Shown piece by piece: positions 1-9,764 of a stretch of 64,000 nt of DNA. Below the pieces are notes generated by a model. That model was not told where the DNA came from, did not search any database, and saw only the letters and a program-made list of their open reading frames with translations. The DNA is taken from assembly GCA_949372805.1 (NCBI GenBank), contig CASIBH010000001.1, positions 82,771 through 146,770 of the forward strand, in the 5' to 3' direction. Every line of letters begins with the position of its first letter. Positions within the stretch are counted from its first letter, which is position 1. The translations under genes and the position numbers were made by a program. This stretch comes from an uncultured Flavobacteriales bacterium (GTDB taxonomy: Bacteria > Bacteroidota > Bacteroidia > Flavobacteriales > BACL11).

Positions 1-176
1 TATAGAAAAATTTTCTTTTCTGGTTCAAATATAGTTAAATTAATTATAATTATCAAATACTATTTTTCAAATTCTTATTTGTGTTAAATGATATTTGATA
101 TTTATTTTTTTATTAGTTTGCTAGCAATGATATTATCAATTTAAAGTTTTTTATATTTGCTTAAAACATAAATTAA
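1..176. other. AT-rich intergenic leader, no gene seen
   Basis: This stretch is very AT-rich and holds no convincing reading frame on either strand. It probably is the 5' region of the small secreted protein gene that follows. A Bacteroidota-type -7 box lies at 152-159 and is listed separately. No terminator hairpin or repeat was recognised. Confidence 0.6.
152..159 (+). promoter_or_regulatory. Bacteroidota -7 box TATATTTG
   Basis: The octamer TATATTTG matches the TAnnTTTG -7 element of Bacteroidota primary-sigma promoters and lies 17 bases before the ATG at 177. No clear TTTG -33 element sits at the usual spacing. The same octamer precedes three larger T9SS cargo genes in this window. Confidence 0.5.
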
Positions 177-860
177 ATGAAACATATAATTTTTTCTCTT
201 TTATTTCTAAGCTCATTTTTCTCATATTCTCAAAGTTTAGATATTACCGGTAATAATAGTGTAAGTGCAAATCCTTGTATGCAAGCACATTCTACTTTAA
301 CTGTAAAAAACATTTCTAATTCTTCTTTAGATATATTGTGTGAGAAGATTATTATTGATACTGCAGCAGGCACATCAAATTTCTTTTGTTGGGCTGCAAA
401 TTGTTATGGTCAAGACACATACATTTCTCCAGCAACAAATACAATAGGGGCGGGACAAGCAGATGCAACGGATTTTGGAGGATACTACGATGCTTATTGT
501 GATCCAGCTTCAGCATCTGTACAATACTGTTTTTACCCAGATAATGACCCTGCAGATGCTTCTTGTATTACTATAGTTTATAATGGTTCAACTTCTAGTG
601 TTCATGAAAGTTTTAGGGCTTTAAGTTTAACAGATTTTTATCCTAATCCATCAAATAATCAAACTTCTATTTCATATGTTGCTTCTAAGAATTCATTTTT
701 AGAGATTTTAGATGTTTTTGGTAAAAGAGTAGCTAATATTCCTCTTGATTATTCTGGAAGTTTAACAATTGACACAGATAAATTTAAAAGTGGTATATAT
801 TTTGCTAATCTAATTGTTGAAAATCAAAAAATCTCAGTTAAAAAACTTGTAGTTAACTAG
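177..860 (+). CDS. secreted protein with T9SS C-terminal sorting domain
   Basis: A 227-residue protein with an N-terminal signal peptide (hydrophobic core at residues 4-16, likely cut after YSQ). The C-terminal ~75 residues look like a type A T9SS sorting domain: a YPNPS motif near residue 159, a LDVFGK strand, a SGIYFANL strand and a final KKLVV. The middle (residues 25-145) is rich in Cys and Asn and resembles no family I can name. It should cross the inner membrane by Sec and the outer membrane by T9SS, whose translocon SprA is encoded 650 bases downstream. The cargo function is unknown. Confidence 0.75.
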   Translation: MKHIIFSLLFLSSFFSYSQSLDITGNNSVSANPCMQAHSTLTVKNISNSSLDILCEKIIIDTAAGTSNFFCWAANCYGQDTYISPATNTIGAGQADATDFGGYYDAYCDPASASVQYCFYPDNDPADASCITIVYNGSTSSVHESFRALSLTDFYPNPSNNQTSISYVASKNSFLEILDVFGKRVANIPLDYSGSLTIDTDKFKSGIYFANLIVENQKISVKKLVVN

Positions 861-905
861 TCTATACTCATCTAATTTCTTAATTTTTCAACTATAAAAA
901 TTTAA

Positions 906-1487
906 ATGATAACACAAATAACTGGAAAAATAGTAGAGAAAACTCCAACATACGTTGTTTTAGATTGTAATGGAATTGGTTATAGAATTAATATTTCTTT
1001 ACAAACTTTCTCATCAATTAAGGACGAATTTTGCAAGCTATATACCCATCTGTCTGTTAAAGAAGACTCTCATACTTTATTTGGTTTTTATGATCAAGCT
1101 GAGCGCCACTTATTTAGAAATCTTATAAGTGTTTCCGGAGTTGGACCTAGTACTGCTCAGGTTATTTTATCAACGTATAATGCAAATGAAATTGTTACTT
1201 ATATAACTACGGCTGATGTTCCAGCAATACAACATGTAAAAGGAATTGGAGCAAAAACAGCTCAAAGAATAATAATAGACCTAAAAGATAAAGTTGCAAA
1301 AGGCATGCCTACCTCAGAAATTTCTTTTGATTTAGACAATACTATGAAGACTGAAGCGTTATCAGCTCTACTAGCTTTAGGCTTTGCCAAAAAAGGTTCA
1401 GAACAAAAAATTGAAAAAGTACTTAAGCAAAACCCTGACGTTGCAAGCGTTGAAGAGTTAGTAAAGACTGCTTTAAGTCAGATGTAA
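906..1487 (+). CDS. ruvA: Holliday junction branch migration protein RuvA
   Basis: A 193-residue protein of the usual RuvA length. RuvA tetramers bind four-way junctions and load the RuvB helicase for branch migration during recombinational repair. The N-terminal OB-fold begins MITQITGKIVEK. Two helix-hairpin-helix motifs follow, around residues 70-85 (SVSGVGPSTAQ) and 105-120 (VKGIGAKTAQRII). The C-terminal domain III, which contacts RuvB, covers roughly residues 145-193 (LSALLALGFAKK). The gene lies just before sprA, the common flavobacterial order. ruvB and ruvC are not in the window. Confidence 0.97.
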   Translation: MITQITGKIVEKTPTYVVLDCNGIGYRINISLQTFSSIKDEFCKLYTHLSVKEDSHTLFGFYDQAERHLFRNLISVSGVGPSTAQVILSTYNANEIVTYITTADVPAIQHVKGIGAKTAQRIIIDLKDKVAKGMPTSEISFDLDNTMKTEALSALLALGFAKKGSEQKIEKVLKQNPDVASVEELVKTALSQM

Positions 1488-1511
1488 TTGTTATAAATTA
1501 GTTTATTTAAT

Positions 1512-4500
1512 TTGAGTAATAAATTTCAAAATTCTTTAATTTTAATTCTAGTATTTACATTAACTCTAAATGTTAGTGCATTTGGCTATTCGCCAGCCGA
1601 TTCTACTGAAAATTATAATCTTCCTTTTCCATACAATACAAATTATAATAGTGGGTTGTTTTTAAATACTCCATCTAATCTTAGACCCAATGTTAATTAT
1701 GATATTCAGAATAATCAATATCTTTTTAATAATAGAGTAGGAAATATTAATTTAGATAGATCAAAGATTTTAGATTTTAAGCAGTTTCAGGATTTAAAGC
1801 TTAAAAATTCAATAAATGATTATTGGCGCAAGAGAACAAAGCAACAGCTTTCAAGTAAAAATCAATCCTATGGTATGCCCAAATTATATATTCCTGGTCA
1901 AGCATTTGATAAAATATTTGGTGGTAACTCAGTCGATATTCGTCCTCAAGGATCTGCAGAATTAATTTTTGGTTTAAAAATAAATAGATTAGACAACCCT
2001 AGTTTACCTGTGGAGCAAAGAAAGACAACAACTTTTGATTTTCAGGAAAAGATTCAAATGAATGTAATTGGAAAAATTGGTGATAAGCTTAAGCTCACAA
2101 CAAATTTTAATACAGAGGCTACATTTGATTTTGAAAATAATATGAAGCTTGAGTACACGGGTTATGAGGATGAAATTATCAAGAAAATAGAAATAGGAAA
2201 TGTAAGCCTTCCTTTAAATGGTACTTTGATTACAGGAAGTCAATCGTTATTTGGATTAAAAACTCAAATGCAATTTGGTAGAACAACCTTTACTGGAATT
2301 CTCTCCCAGCAAAAAAGTAGCACTTCAGAAATAGAGGTAAGTGGAGGTGCTCAGACCTCTGAATTTGATATATATGCCGATCAGTATGAGGCAAATAAAC
2401 ATTTTTTTCTTGCTCATTATTTTAAGGAAAATTATGATAATTCTCTAGCTAATTTACCATTTGTAAATTCTCCAGTAAATATTTCAAGAGTTGAAGTTTG
2501 GATAACAAATAAAACTGGAACAACAAATGACACGCGAAATATTGTTTCCTTTTTAGATTTAGGAGAAACTAGCGGTAATATTTTTAATACTCAGTTTACA
2601 CTTTCAAACGGGAGTATTTACCCAGACAATAATGCTGCCAATGATATGTTTGAATCATTAACAACAAACTTCAGTGGTATTAGAGATATAAATGATGTAA
2701 ATAATATTCTTTCCTCTCAAATTGGTATAGGTTTTCTTAATGGCCAAGATTATGAGAAATTAGAAAGAGCAAGAAAATTATCTTCTCAAGAATACTCTAT
2801 ACACCCTCAGCTTGGATATATATCATTAAATCAAGCGTTAAATAATGATGAGGTTTTAGCTGTTGCTTTTCAATATACTGTTGGCAATAATATATTTCAA
2901 GTAGGAGAGTTTACTTCTTCAGGACCTACGGCACCTCAAACTTTAATTGTAAAGATGTTAAAGGGAACAAATTTTTCTCCAAAATATCCTAACTGGGATC
3001 TTATGATGAAAAATATTTATGCCCTTGGAGCATATCAAATGAGTAGTAATAATTTTATTCTAGATATTGTTTATGAGAATACAGAAGAATCTGGAGCCTT
3101 AACAAATTATATTCCTGAAGGAGTTATTGATGGTGTTCCATTAATAAAGGTTGTTAATGTTGATCAATTAAATCAGCAAATGGATAATCAATCTGATGGG
3201 GTATTTGATTTTATTGAGGGTTTAACTGCAAAAACTGCTAATGGAAGAATTATCTTTCCTGTTCTACAACCTTTTGGTGAATATTTAAGGTCTAAGTTTT
3301 CTGATCAAAGTATTGCAGATAAATATGTCTATCAGGTATTATATGATTCTACATTAACCATTGCTCGCCAATATCCTGAGTTAAACAAATTTAGAATTAA
3401 AGGAAGTTATCAAGGTGCCTCTGGCTCAGAGATAAGACTTACAGCGATGAATGTACCAGAAGGGTCTGTAACAGTAACTGCAGGGTCACAGAAATTAGTT
3501 GAGAACCAGGATTATACTGTAGATTATACTATGGGACGTGTTACTATTATTAATGAAGGCATTTTAAATTCAGGTGTTCCAATTAAGATATCTCTAGAAA
3601 ATAATACAATGTATGGAGTGCAAAATAAAACTCTTGTTGGGCTTCATGCTGATTATGAAATTAACAAGGACTTTATTATCGGTGCTACAATGTTAAATCT
3701 TACCGAGAGACCATTTACAACTAAAATAAATACTGGTGATGAGCCTATCTCAAATACAATTTGGGGCTTAGATGGTACTTATCAAACTGAAGCTCCTTGG
3801 CTTACAAAAGCAGTAGATTTTCTTCCTTTTATTGAAACAAAAGCAAAGTCTCGATTAATCGCAAATGCTGAATTTGCTCAATTAATTCCTGGTCACCACA
3901 GAGCAGTAGGAAAGAATGGAGTCTCTTACATAGATGATTTTGAGTCAAGCAGAACTTCAATTAGTGTAAAAAATATGGGAGCATGGAGAATAGCAAGTAT
4001 ACCTCAAGGCCAAGAAGATTTATTTGAAAATGCTGCTTTAAGTAACGATTTAATATCTGGATTTAAAAGAGCAAAATTAGCATGGTATACTATTGACCCA
4101 CTCTTTTACAGAAACACCTCAATAACACCTCCTAATATTAACAAGACTCTTACTCTTGCTAATGGAAATACAATAGCCCAGCAATCATATCATTATTCTA
4201 GAGAAGTGTTAGAAACAGAAGTTTTCCCAAATAAAGATCCAGATCTTGGAAGCCAAATAACTAATCTTTCAATTTTAGATATGGCTTTTTATCCTGATGA
4301 AAGAGGTCCTAATAACTATACAATAAATGGATTAGGCGCAAATGGTAAATTATTAAATCCATCAAAAAATTGGGGAGGTATAATGAGGAAACTTGAAACG
4401 AATGATTTTGAAGCAGCAAATATAGAATTTATTGAATTTTGGATGATGGATCCATTTAATATTGATGATGGATTAATTAATCATAACGGCGGAGATTTAT

Positions 4501-7500
4501 ATATTCAGCTTGGTAATGTTTCTGAAGATGTCTTAAAAGATGGCTATAAAAGTTTTGAAAATGGTCTTCCAACTAGCCCTGATGTAGTTGATGTTGATAC
4601 AACCGCATGGGGAAGAGTGCCTACAAATTTTTCAATTGTGGAAGCATTTGATAATGATCCTTTATCTAGAGAATATCAAGATATTGGTTTAGATGGTTTA
4701 GCTAATAGTGACGAAGCATTATTTTTTAAAGACAATTATATTGATTTAATAGAGAATGCATACGGAATAAATTCTCCTGCTTATCAAAATGCAATTAATG
4801 ATCCTTCAGCTGATGATTTTCATTATTTCAGAGGAACAGATTTTGATAATATCTCAACAGATATATTAAGTAGATATAAAAAATTTAATAATACTGATGG
4901 GAATTCAGTCACTTCAGAGCAATCAGTTGAGAGTTACCCTACTGCAGCTTCCTCTCAACCAAATTCAGAAGATATTAATAGAGATCATACTCTAAGTGAG
5001 ACAGAAAGTTATTTTCAATATAAAGTTCGTTTATTTCCAGGGATGAATGTAGGTGACAGTTATATTTCTGATGTTTTAGAAACAAGCGTTAAAACAGAAA
5101 ATGGTAGTAATAGAAATATAAAATGGTATCAGTTTAGAGTGCCAGTCTATTTGCCAGATAATGTTATTGGAGGTATCCAAGATTTTAAATCTATTCGTTT
5201 TATGAGAATGAATTTTGCCAATTTTAATGATCCTATTGTTTGTCGTTTTGCAACTTTTGATTTAGTAAGAGGAGAGTGGAGGAGGTATAACTTTGATCTC
5301 TCAGAGCCTGGAGAATATATTCCGCTAGATAATCAACAACAAACAACATTTGATGTTTCGGCAGTCAATATTGAAGAAAATGGAAATAGACTTCCTATAA
5401 AATATGTTTTACCGCCAGGTATTGAGCAAGAAATAGATAATACAACAACTACACTTAGACAGCAAAATGAACAGTCACTAGTACTAAAAGTATGCGACCT
5501 TCAAGATGGTGATTCCAGAGCGGCTTATAAAACATCTGATCTAGATGTAAGAGCATATAAAAGAATAAAAATGTTTGTGCACGCTGAAGGACAAGAAGAT
5601 AATTTAAATCAGGGAGATTTATCGTGTTTTATTAGACTGGGAAGTGATTTTACTTCTAATTATTATGAGTATGAAATTATGTTGAAGCCAACTCCTCACT
5701 ATGCAACTTCCCCTTCTGAGATATGGCCAGAGCAAAATGAAATTGATATTGCTTTTGAAATTTTTCAACTTGCAAAACAAGAGAGAAATTTTAATAATTA
5801 TGATGTGAGTGTGCCATTTATAAAATACTCATCATCCGGAAAAATAACTGTAGTGGGAAATCCAAATTTATCTCAAGTAAAAACAATGATGATAGGAGTG
5901 AGAAATCCTAAAAAGAATAATATTAATAGTTTAGATGATGGCTTGTCAAAGTGTGGGCAGATATGGGTTAATGAACTAAGGCTAACAGATTTTGATGAAT
6001 ATGGGGGTTGGGCTGCTAATTCAAGATTTACTGCTAGATTAGCAGATATTGGTAATATTACTTTATCAGGAAATCTTAGTACCATTGGATTTGGTAGTAT
6101 TGAAAAGAAAGTAAATGAAAGACAAAAATATAATGCTTATCAATATGACATGTCTTCTAGCTTTGATTTAGGAAAGCTTTTTTCTGAAGATTTTGGTGTT
6201 AAAGTCCCAATGTATGTAGGGATATCTGAATCCGTAAGAAACCCCCAGTATAATCCACTTGACCCAGATATATTATTGAGTACCTCTCTTCAGACTCTTG
6301 GTTCAAAAGATGAAAAAGATTCTCTAAAATTTATTGCTCAAGATTATGTAAAAAGAAATAGTATAAATTTCACTAACGTTAGAAAAACTCAAACAACAAA
6401 AAAAGGAAAGAAGCCAAAAACTAATAAAGTTTATGATATTGAGAACTTTACATTATCTTATTCAAAAAATGAAACTTTTTTAAGGAATATAAATACAGAG
6501 TATAATAGAACAGTAAATTATAGAGGGGCTTTGACATATAATTTTAATACTAAGCCAAAAAATATTAAACCTTTCTCAAAGTTAAATCTTGGTAGATCTC
6601 CTTACATGAGATTTATAAAAGATTTTAATTTTAATAATATGCCTAAATCTTTTTCATACAGAACAGATTTAGATAGAAACTATAATGAAACTAAGTTAAG
6701 GAATCTCAATAATGAGAATATGATTATTGCTCCCACATATAATAAATTCTTTAACTGGAACAAAATGTATGAGTTTAAGTATGATCTTACTAGAACTTTA
6801 AAATTAGACTTTAATGCAAATAGAAAGGCTAGTATTGATGAACCTGCGGGGATAATAGACAAAAATGACTCTCAGTATGATTTAAAAATGGACACAATAT
6901 GGAGAAATTTTTGGGACTCCGGAAGACCAACTTCTTACAATCAATCTTTTACATTAAACTACCAATTCCCATTAAATAAATTACCAATTTTAAATTTTCT
7001 TTCTCTAAGCACAAGATATAGTGGAAATTATGATTGGAAAGCAGCCCCCTTGGCATTACAGAATTTAGGAAATACAATTCAAAATTCTCAAACAAAACAG
7101 TACAACGGTCAAATAAATTTAACAACTCTATATAATAAGGTTCCCTATTTTAAAAGAATAACTCAAGGTGCTCGTGATCGAGGAAGGATACAGCCTAAGC
7201 AGAAAAACAAAAAAAAGAATAAGAAAGATGGCGAGGAAGATGAAGATGTAAATAAGAAAGCCAATGTTAATGTCTTTAATCATCTTACCAGATTTGTTTT
7301 AGGAATTAAAAATATTTCTTTTAATTATACGGAGACTAGAGGAACTATGTTGCCAGGATTTCTTCCTGAGCCCCATTTTTTGGGTCAGCAGTGGGGAAAT
7401 ATGGCTCCTTCAATTCCATTTGTTTTAGGTAGTCAAAATGATATTAGAACTTTGGCTGCAAATAGCAGCTGGTTAACTAAAGATACATTGTTAAATTCTT

Positions 7501-8672
7501 TATTTAAGAGAAATCTATCTCAAAATATAACTCTTAGAAGTACAGTTGAGCCAGTGAAACAATTTAGAATAGAATTGACTGCTAATAGAACGTCAAGTTC
7601 AAATAATCAAGAATATTTTAAATGGGATAACATAATAAATAATTATAATTCGTTTAGTCCAACAGAAACTGGCAGTTATAGTATTTCTTTTATTTCATTT
7701 CCATCGGCTTTCAAAGGAAATAATGATGATTATTCTTCTGTTATTTTTTCTCGCTTTAGGGGTTATCGTGCAGATATAGCAAATAGACTTGCCTCACAAA
7801 ACCCTAACTTTAATGGTGTCTTAAGTTCTCAAACTGGATTTCCAATAGAGTATTCTGTAAATTCTGGAGATACTACAATAACAGGAGGATATGGTCCTAC
7901 ATCTCAAGATGTAATTATTCCAGCATTTTTAGCTGCTTATGGTGGGACAAGCTCATTAAATATTTCTTTAAATAGTATGCCTAAAATTCCTTTACCTAAT
8001 TGGAGGATTACTTATGATGGCTTAATAAAATACAAGCTTTTTAAGCGATATTTTAGAAACTTTACCATTGGTCATGCTTATAGAAGTTCTTACACAGTTA
8101 GCTCATATAACACAAATTTAGATTATATAGCTGGTGATGAAATTAATTTAAATAATATGAGTTATCATGTTCAGAAAGAAATTGCTCAGGTAGCAATTAA
8201 TGAACAATTTAGTCCTTTGTTAAAGCTTGATGTAACATGGAAAAATAGCTTGATTACTAAAATTGAAATAAAAAGATCTAGAATGCTATCCTTATCTCTT
8301 TCAAATAATCAGCTAACTGAAACAGCAACAAAAGATTATGTAATTGGTACGGGATACAGAATTAAAGACCTTGAATTTAAATTTATTTCTGGTGGTAGAG
8401 GCAAAAAAATGTCATCCGATTTAGATATTAAACTAGATTTAAATATCAGAAATAATAATACTATTATTAGAAAGATTATCGAGGATGTAGAGCAGATAAC
8501 AATGGGACAGCAAGTTATAAGTATTAAGTTCTCAGCTGATTATGTGCTAAATCAAAGATTGAATATTCGTGCTTTTTATGACAAAGTTGTAACTAATCCT
8601 TTTATCTCAACAACATTTCCTGGCTCAATTACAAACGCTGGTTTTAGTCTAAGATTTACATTGGCTGGATAA
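1512..8672 (+). CDS. sprA: T9SS outer-membrane translocon SprA (Sov)
   Basis: A 2386-residue protein, the size expected for SprA/Sov, the very large outer-membrane barrel through which T9SS cargo leaves the periplasm; in gliding Flavobacteria it is also needed for motility. The sequence shows a signal peptide at residues 1-24, the conserved N-terminal region with PKLYIPGQAFDKIFGG, long stretches of amphipathic beta-strand character, and a C-terminal barrel end (AGFSLRFTLAG). A lysine/glutamate-rich low-complexity insert lies near residues 1895-1920. The start is TTG at 1512: the signal peptide begins there, and the next in-frame ATG is more than 100 codons on. It lies 24 bases after ruvA. Confidence 0.95.
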   Translation: MSNKFQNSLILILVFTLTLNVSAFGYSPADSTENYNLPFPYNTNYNSGLFLNTPSNLRPNVNYDIQNNQYLFNNRVGNINLDRSKILDFKQFQDLKLKNSINDYWRKRTKQQLSSKNQSYGMPKLYIPGQAFDKIFGGNSVDIRPQGSAELIFGLKINRLDNPSLPVEQRKTTTFDFQEKIQMNVIGKIGDKLKLTTNFNTEATFDFENNMKLEYTGYEDEIIKKIEIGNVSLPLNGTLITGSQSLFGLKTQMQFGRTTFTGILSQQKSSTSEIEVSGGAQTSEFDIYADQYEANKHFFLAHYFKENYDNSLANLPFVNSPVNISRVEVWITNKTGTTNDTRNIVSFLDLGETSGNIFNTQFTLSNGSIYPDNNAANDMFESLTTNFSGIRDINDVNNILSSQIGIGFLNGQDYEKLERARKLSSQEYSIHPQLGYISLNQALNNDEVLAVAFQYTVGNNIFQVGEFTSSGPTAPQTLIVKMLKGTNFSPKYPNWDLMMKNIYALGAYQMSSNNFILDIVYENTEESGALTNYIPEGVIDGVPLIKVVNVDQLNQQMDNQSDGVFDFIEGLTAKTANGRIIFPVLQPFGEYLRSKFSDQSIADKYVYQVLYDSTLTIARQYPELNKFRIKGSYQGASGSEIRLTAMNVPEGSVTVTAGSQKLVENQDYTVDYTMGRVTIINEGILNSGVPIKISLENNTMYGVQNKTLVGLHADYEINKDFIIGATMLNLTERPFTTKINTGDEPISNTIWGLDGTYQTEAPWLTKAVDFLPFIETKAKSRLIANAEFAQLIPGHHRAVGKNGVSYIDDFESSRTSISVKNMGAWRIASIPQGQEDLFENAALSNDLISGFKRAKLAWYTIDPLFYRNTSITPPNINKTLTLANGNTIAQQSYHYSREVLETEVFPNKDPDLGSQITNLSILDMAFYPDERGPNNYTINGLGANGKLLNPSKNWGGIMRKLETNDFEAANIEFIEFWMMDPFNIDDGLINHNGGDLYIQLGNVSEDVLKDGYKSFENGLPTSPDVVDVDTTAWGRVPTNFSIVEAFDNDPLSREYQDIGLDGLANSDEALFFKDNYIDLIENAYGINSPAYQNAINDPSADDFHYFRGTDFDNISTDILSRYKKFNNTDGNSVTSEQSVESYPTAASSQPNSEDINRDHTLSETESYFQYKVRLFPGMNVGDSYISDVLETSVKTENGSNRNIKWYQFRVPVYLPDNVIGGIQDFKSIRFMRMNFANFNDPIVCRFATFDLVRGEWRRYNFDLSEPGEYIPLDNQQQTTFDVSAVNIEENGNRLPIKYVLPPGIEQEIDNTTTTLRQQNEQSLVLKVCDLQDGDSRAAYKTSDLDVRAYKRIKMFVHAEGQEDNLNQGDLSCFIRLGSDFTSNYYEYEIMLKPTPHYATSPSEIWPEQNEIDIAFEIFQLAKQERNFNNYDVSVPFIKYSSSGKITVVGNPNLSQVKTMMIGVRNPKKNNINSLDDGLSKCGQIWVNELRLTDFDEYGGWAANSRFTARLADIGNITLSGNLSTIGFGSIEKKVNERQKYNAYQYDMSSSFDLGKLFSEDFGVKVPMYVGISESVRNPQYNPLDPDILLSTSLQTLGSKDEKDSLKFIAQDYVKRNSINFTNVRKTQTTKKGKKPKTNKVYDIENFTLSYSKNETFLRNINTEYNRTVNYRGALTYNFNTKPKNIKPFSKLNLGRSPYMRFIKDFNFNNMPKSFSYRTDLDRNYNETKLRNLNNENMIIAPTYNKFFNWNKMYEFKYDLTRTLKLDFNANRKASIDEPAGIIDKNDSQYDLKMDTIWRNFWDSGRPTSYNQSFTLNYQFPLNKLPILNFLSLSTRYSGNYDWKAAPLALQNLGNTIQNSQTKQYNGQINLTTLYNKVPYFKRITQGARDRGRIQPKQKNKKKNKKDGEEDEDVNKKANVNVFNHLTRFVLGIKNISFNYTETRGTMLPGFLPEPHFLGQQWGNMAPSIPFVLGSQNDIRTLAANSSWLTKDTLLNSLFKRNLSQNITLRSTVEPVKQFRIELTANRTSSSNNQEYFKWDNIINNYNSFSPTETGSYSISFISFPSAFKGNNDDYSSVIFSRFRGYRADIANRLASQNPNFNGVLSSQTGFPIEYSVNSGDTTITGGYGPTSQDVIIPAFLAAYGGTSSLNISLNSMPKIPLPNWRITYDGLIKYKLFKRYFRNFTIGHAYRSSYTVSSYNTNLDYIAGDEINLNNMSYHVQKEIAQVAINEQFSPLLKLDVTWKNSLITKIEIKRSRMLSLSLSNNQLTETATKDYVIGTGYRIKDLEFKFISGGRGKKMSSDLDIKLDLNIRNNNTIIRKIIEDVEQITMGQQVISIKFSADYVLNQRLNIRAFYDKVVTNPFISTTFPGSITNAGFSLRFTLAG

Positions 8673-8673
8673 T

Positions 8674-8703
8674 TTTGATTAGATAGAAAAAATTGTATTT
8701 TTG
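8674..8703 (+). promoter_or_regulatory. Bacteroidota promoter (TTTG - 18 bp - TATTTTTG) for gcvH
   Basis: TTTG at 8674-8677 is followed after 18 bases by TATTTTTG at 8696-8703. This is close to the flavobacterial consensus of a TTG-type -33 box and a TAnnTTTG -7 box about 19 bases apart. The gcvH ATG lies 14 bases further on. Confidence 0.6.
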
Positions 8704-8717
8704 ACAAAATTTATTAT

Positions 8718-9095
8718 ATGAGTTTTCCATCGGAATTAAAATATACAAAAGACCATGAATGGTTAAGAATTGAGGGTGATTTTGCTTATGTAGGTATTAC
8801 CTCTTTTGCTCAAGGAGAGCTTGGAGATATTGTTTATGTTGATGTAGACACTGAAGGTGAAGATTTGGAATTAGAAGCTGTATTTGGATCAGTTGAAGCA
8901 GTAAAAACTGTTTCTGACCTTTTTATGCCATTAAATGGTAAAGTTCTTGAGTTTAACGAGTTACTTGAAGATAGTCCTGAATTAATAAATAGTGATCCAT
9001 ACGGTGATGGTTGGATTATAAAAGTTTCTATTGAAGATGTCTCTGCTTTAGATCATCTTTTAAGCTCTGAAGACTACCAAAAACTTGTAGATTAA
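8718..9095 (+). CDS. gcvH: glycine cleavage system H protein
   Basis: A 125-residue protein of normal GcvH length. GcvH carries lipoate and shuttles the methylamine intermediate between the P, T and L proteins of glycine cleavage. The lipoyl domain is complete. The lipoylation lysine is in [11 protein letters not shown] (about residue 63), the N-terminus has the family YTKDHEWL motif, and the C-terminus has the usual [11 protein letters not shown]. The P-protein gene gcvP lies about 24 kb away at 32919, and gcvT is not in the window, so the system is dispersed. Confidence 0.97.
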   Translation: MSFPSELKYTKDHEWLRIEGDFAYVGITSFAQGELGDIVYVDVDTEGEDLELEAVFGSVEAVKTVSDLFMPLNGKVLEFNELLEDSPELINSDPYGDGWIIKVSIEDVSALDHLLSSEDYQKLVD

Positions 9096-9105
9096 TATAT
9101 CAAAT

Positions 9106-9759
9106 ATGCAGCCAAAAAAGAATCCTAAAATTAGTCTTGAAAATAAAAAATCTCTATTTTTTCAAATAGGACTTGCAGTTACGCTTTTATTAGTTTTGAT
9201 TGCTTTTGAATGGAAAAGCTACGAGAAAAACGATTATAATCTAGGAAGTTTAAATCTTGACGATATGGAAGAAGAAATTATTCCTATAACTAGACAGGAA
9301 GTGAAACCACCACCACCACCACCACCACCACCAGAAGTTATTGAGATTGTTGAAGATGAGGTTGAAATTGAAAATGAACTTGAAATTGAGGATACCGAAA
9401 CTGATGAGGATGAAATTATCGAAATAGAAGAAGAAGACGATGAAGAATTCTTTATGGTCGTTGAAAACATGCCTGAGTTTCCTGGAGGAGATCTTGGATT
9501 AATGAAATTTATTCAAAAGAATGTAAAATACCCTGCGATTGCTAAAGAATATAATATTACAGGAAAAGTATACGTTAGTTTTATTGTTGATAAAGGTGGT
9601 TCTGTTACAAACGTTAAAATTGTAAGAGGTGTAGATAAAAATTTAGATGCTGAAGCTTTGAGAGTCGTTTCTGCTTTACCTAAATATAAACCTGGTAAGC
9701 AAAGGGGTAAGCCTGTAAGAGTTATGTTTACTATTCCAATTAATTTTACCCTTAACTAG
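9106..9759 (+). CDS. TonB-type energy transducer
   Basis: A 217-residue inner-membrane protein: one transmembrane helix near residues 17-34, a periplasmic linker, and a C-terminal TonB domain (residues 120-217, starting PEFPGGDLGLMKFIQKNV). TonB proteins couple ExbBD and the proton motive force to outer-membrane transporters. The linker holds nine consecutive prolines encoded by CCA triplets, then a strongly acidic Glu/Asp stretch of about 45 residues. No exbB or exbD is nearby. It starts 10 bases after gcvH and is convergent with cysN, with only 5 bases between the stop codons. Confidence 0.9.
   Translation: MQPKKNPKISLENKKSLFFQIGLAVTLLLVLIAFEWKSYEKNDYNLGSLNLDDMEEEIIPITRQEVKPPPPPPPPPEVIEIVEDEVEIENELEIEDTETDEDEIIEIEEEDDEEFFMVVENMPEFPGGDLGLMKFIQKNVKYPAIAKEYNITGKVYVSFIVDKGGSVTNVKIVRGVDKNLDAEALRVVSALPKYKPGKQRGKPVRVMFTIPINFTLN
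9307..9333 (+). repeat. (CCA)9 trinucleotide repeat inside the TonB gene
   Basis: Nine perfect CCA codons in a row encode the nine-proline run of the TonB periplasmic linker. Slippage here would change linker length by whole residues without shifting the frame. Confidence 0.95.
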
Positions 9760-9764
9760 TTTAG

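Noticed and set aside
9234-9470. Minus-strand frame of 78 residues, rich in Ser and Gly
   Set aside because: It is the antisense of the repetitive TonB linker, and its composition only mirrors the CCA and GAA/GAT codons.
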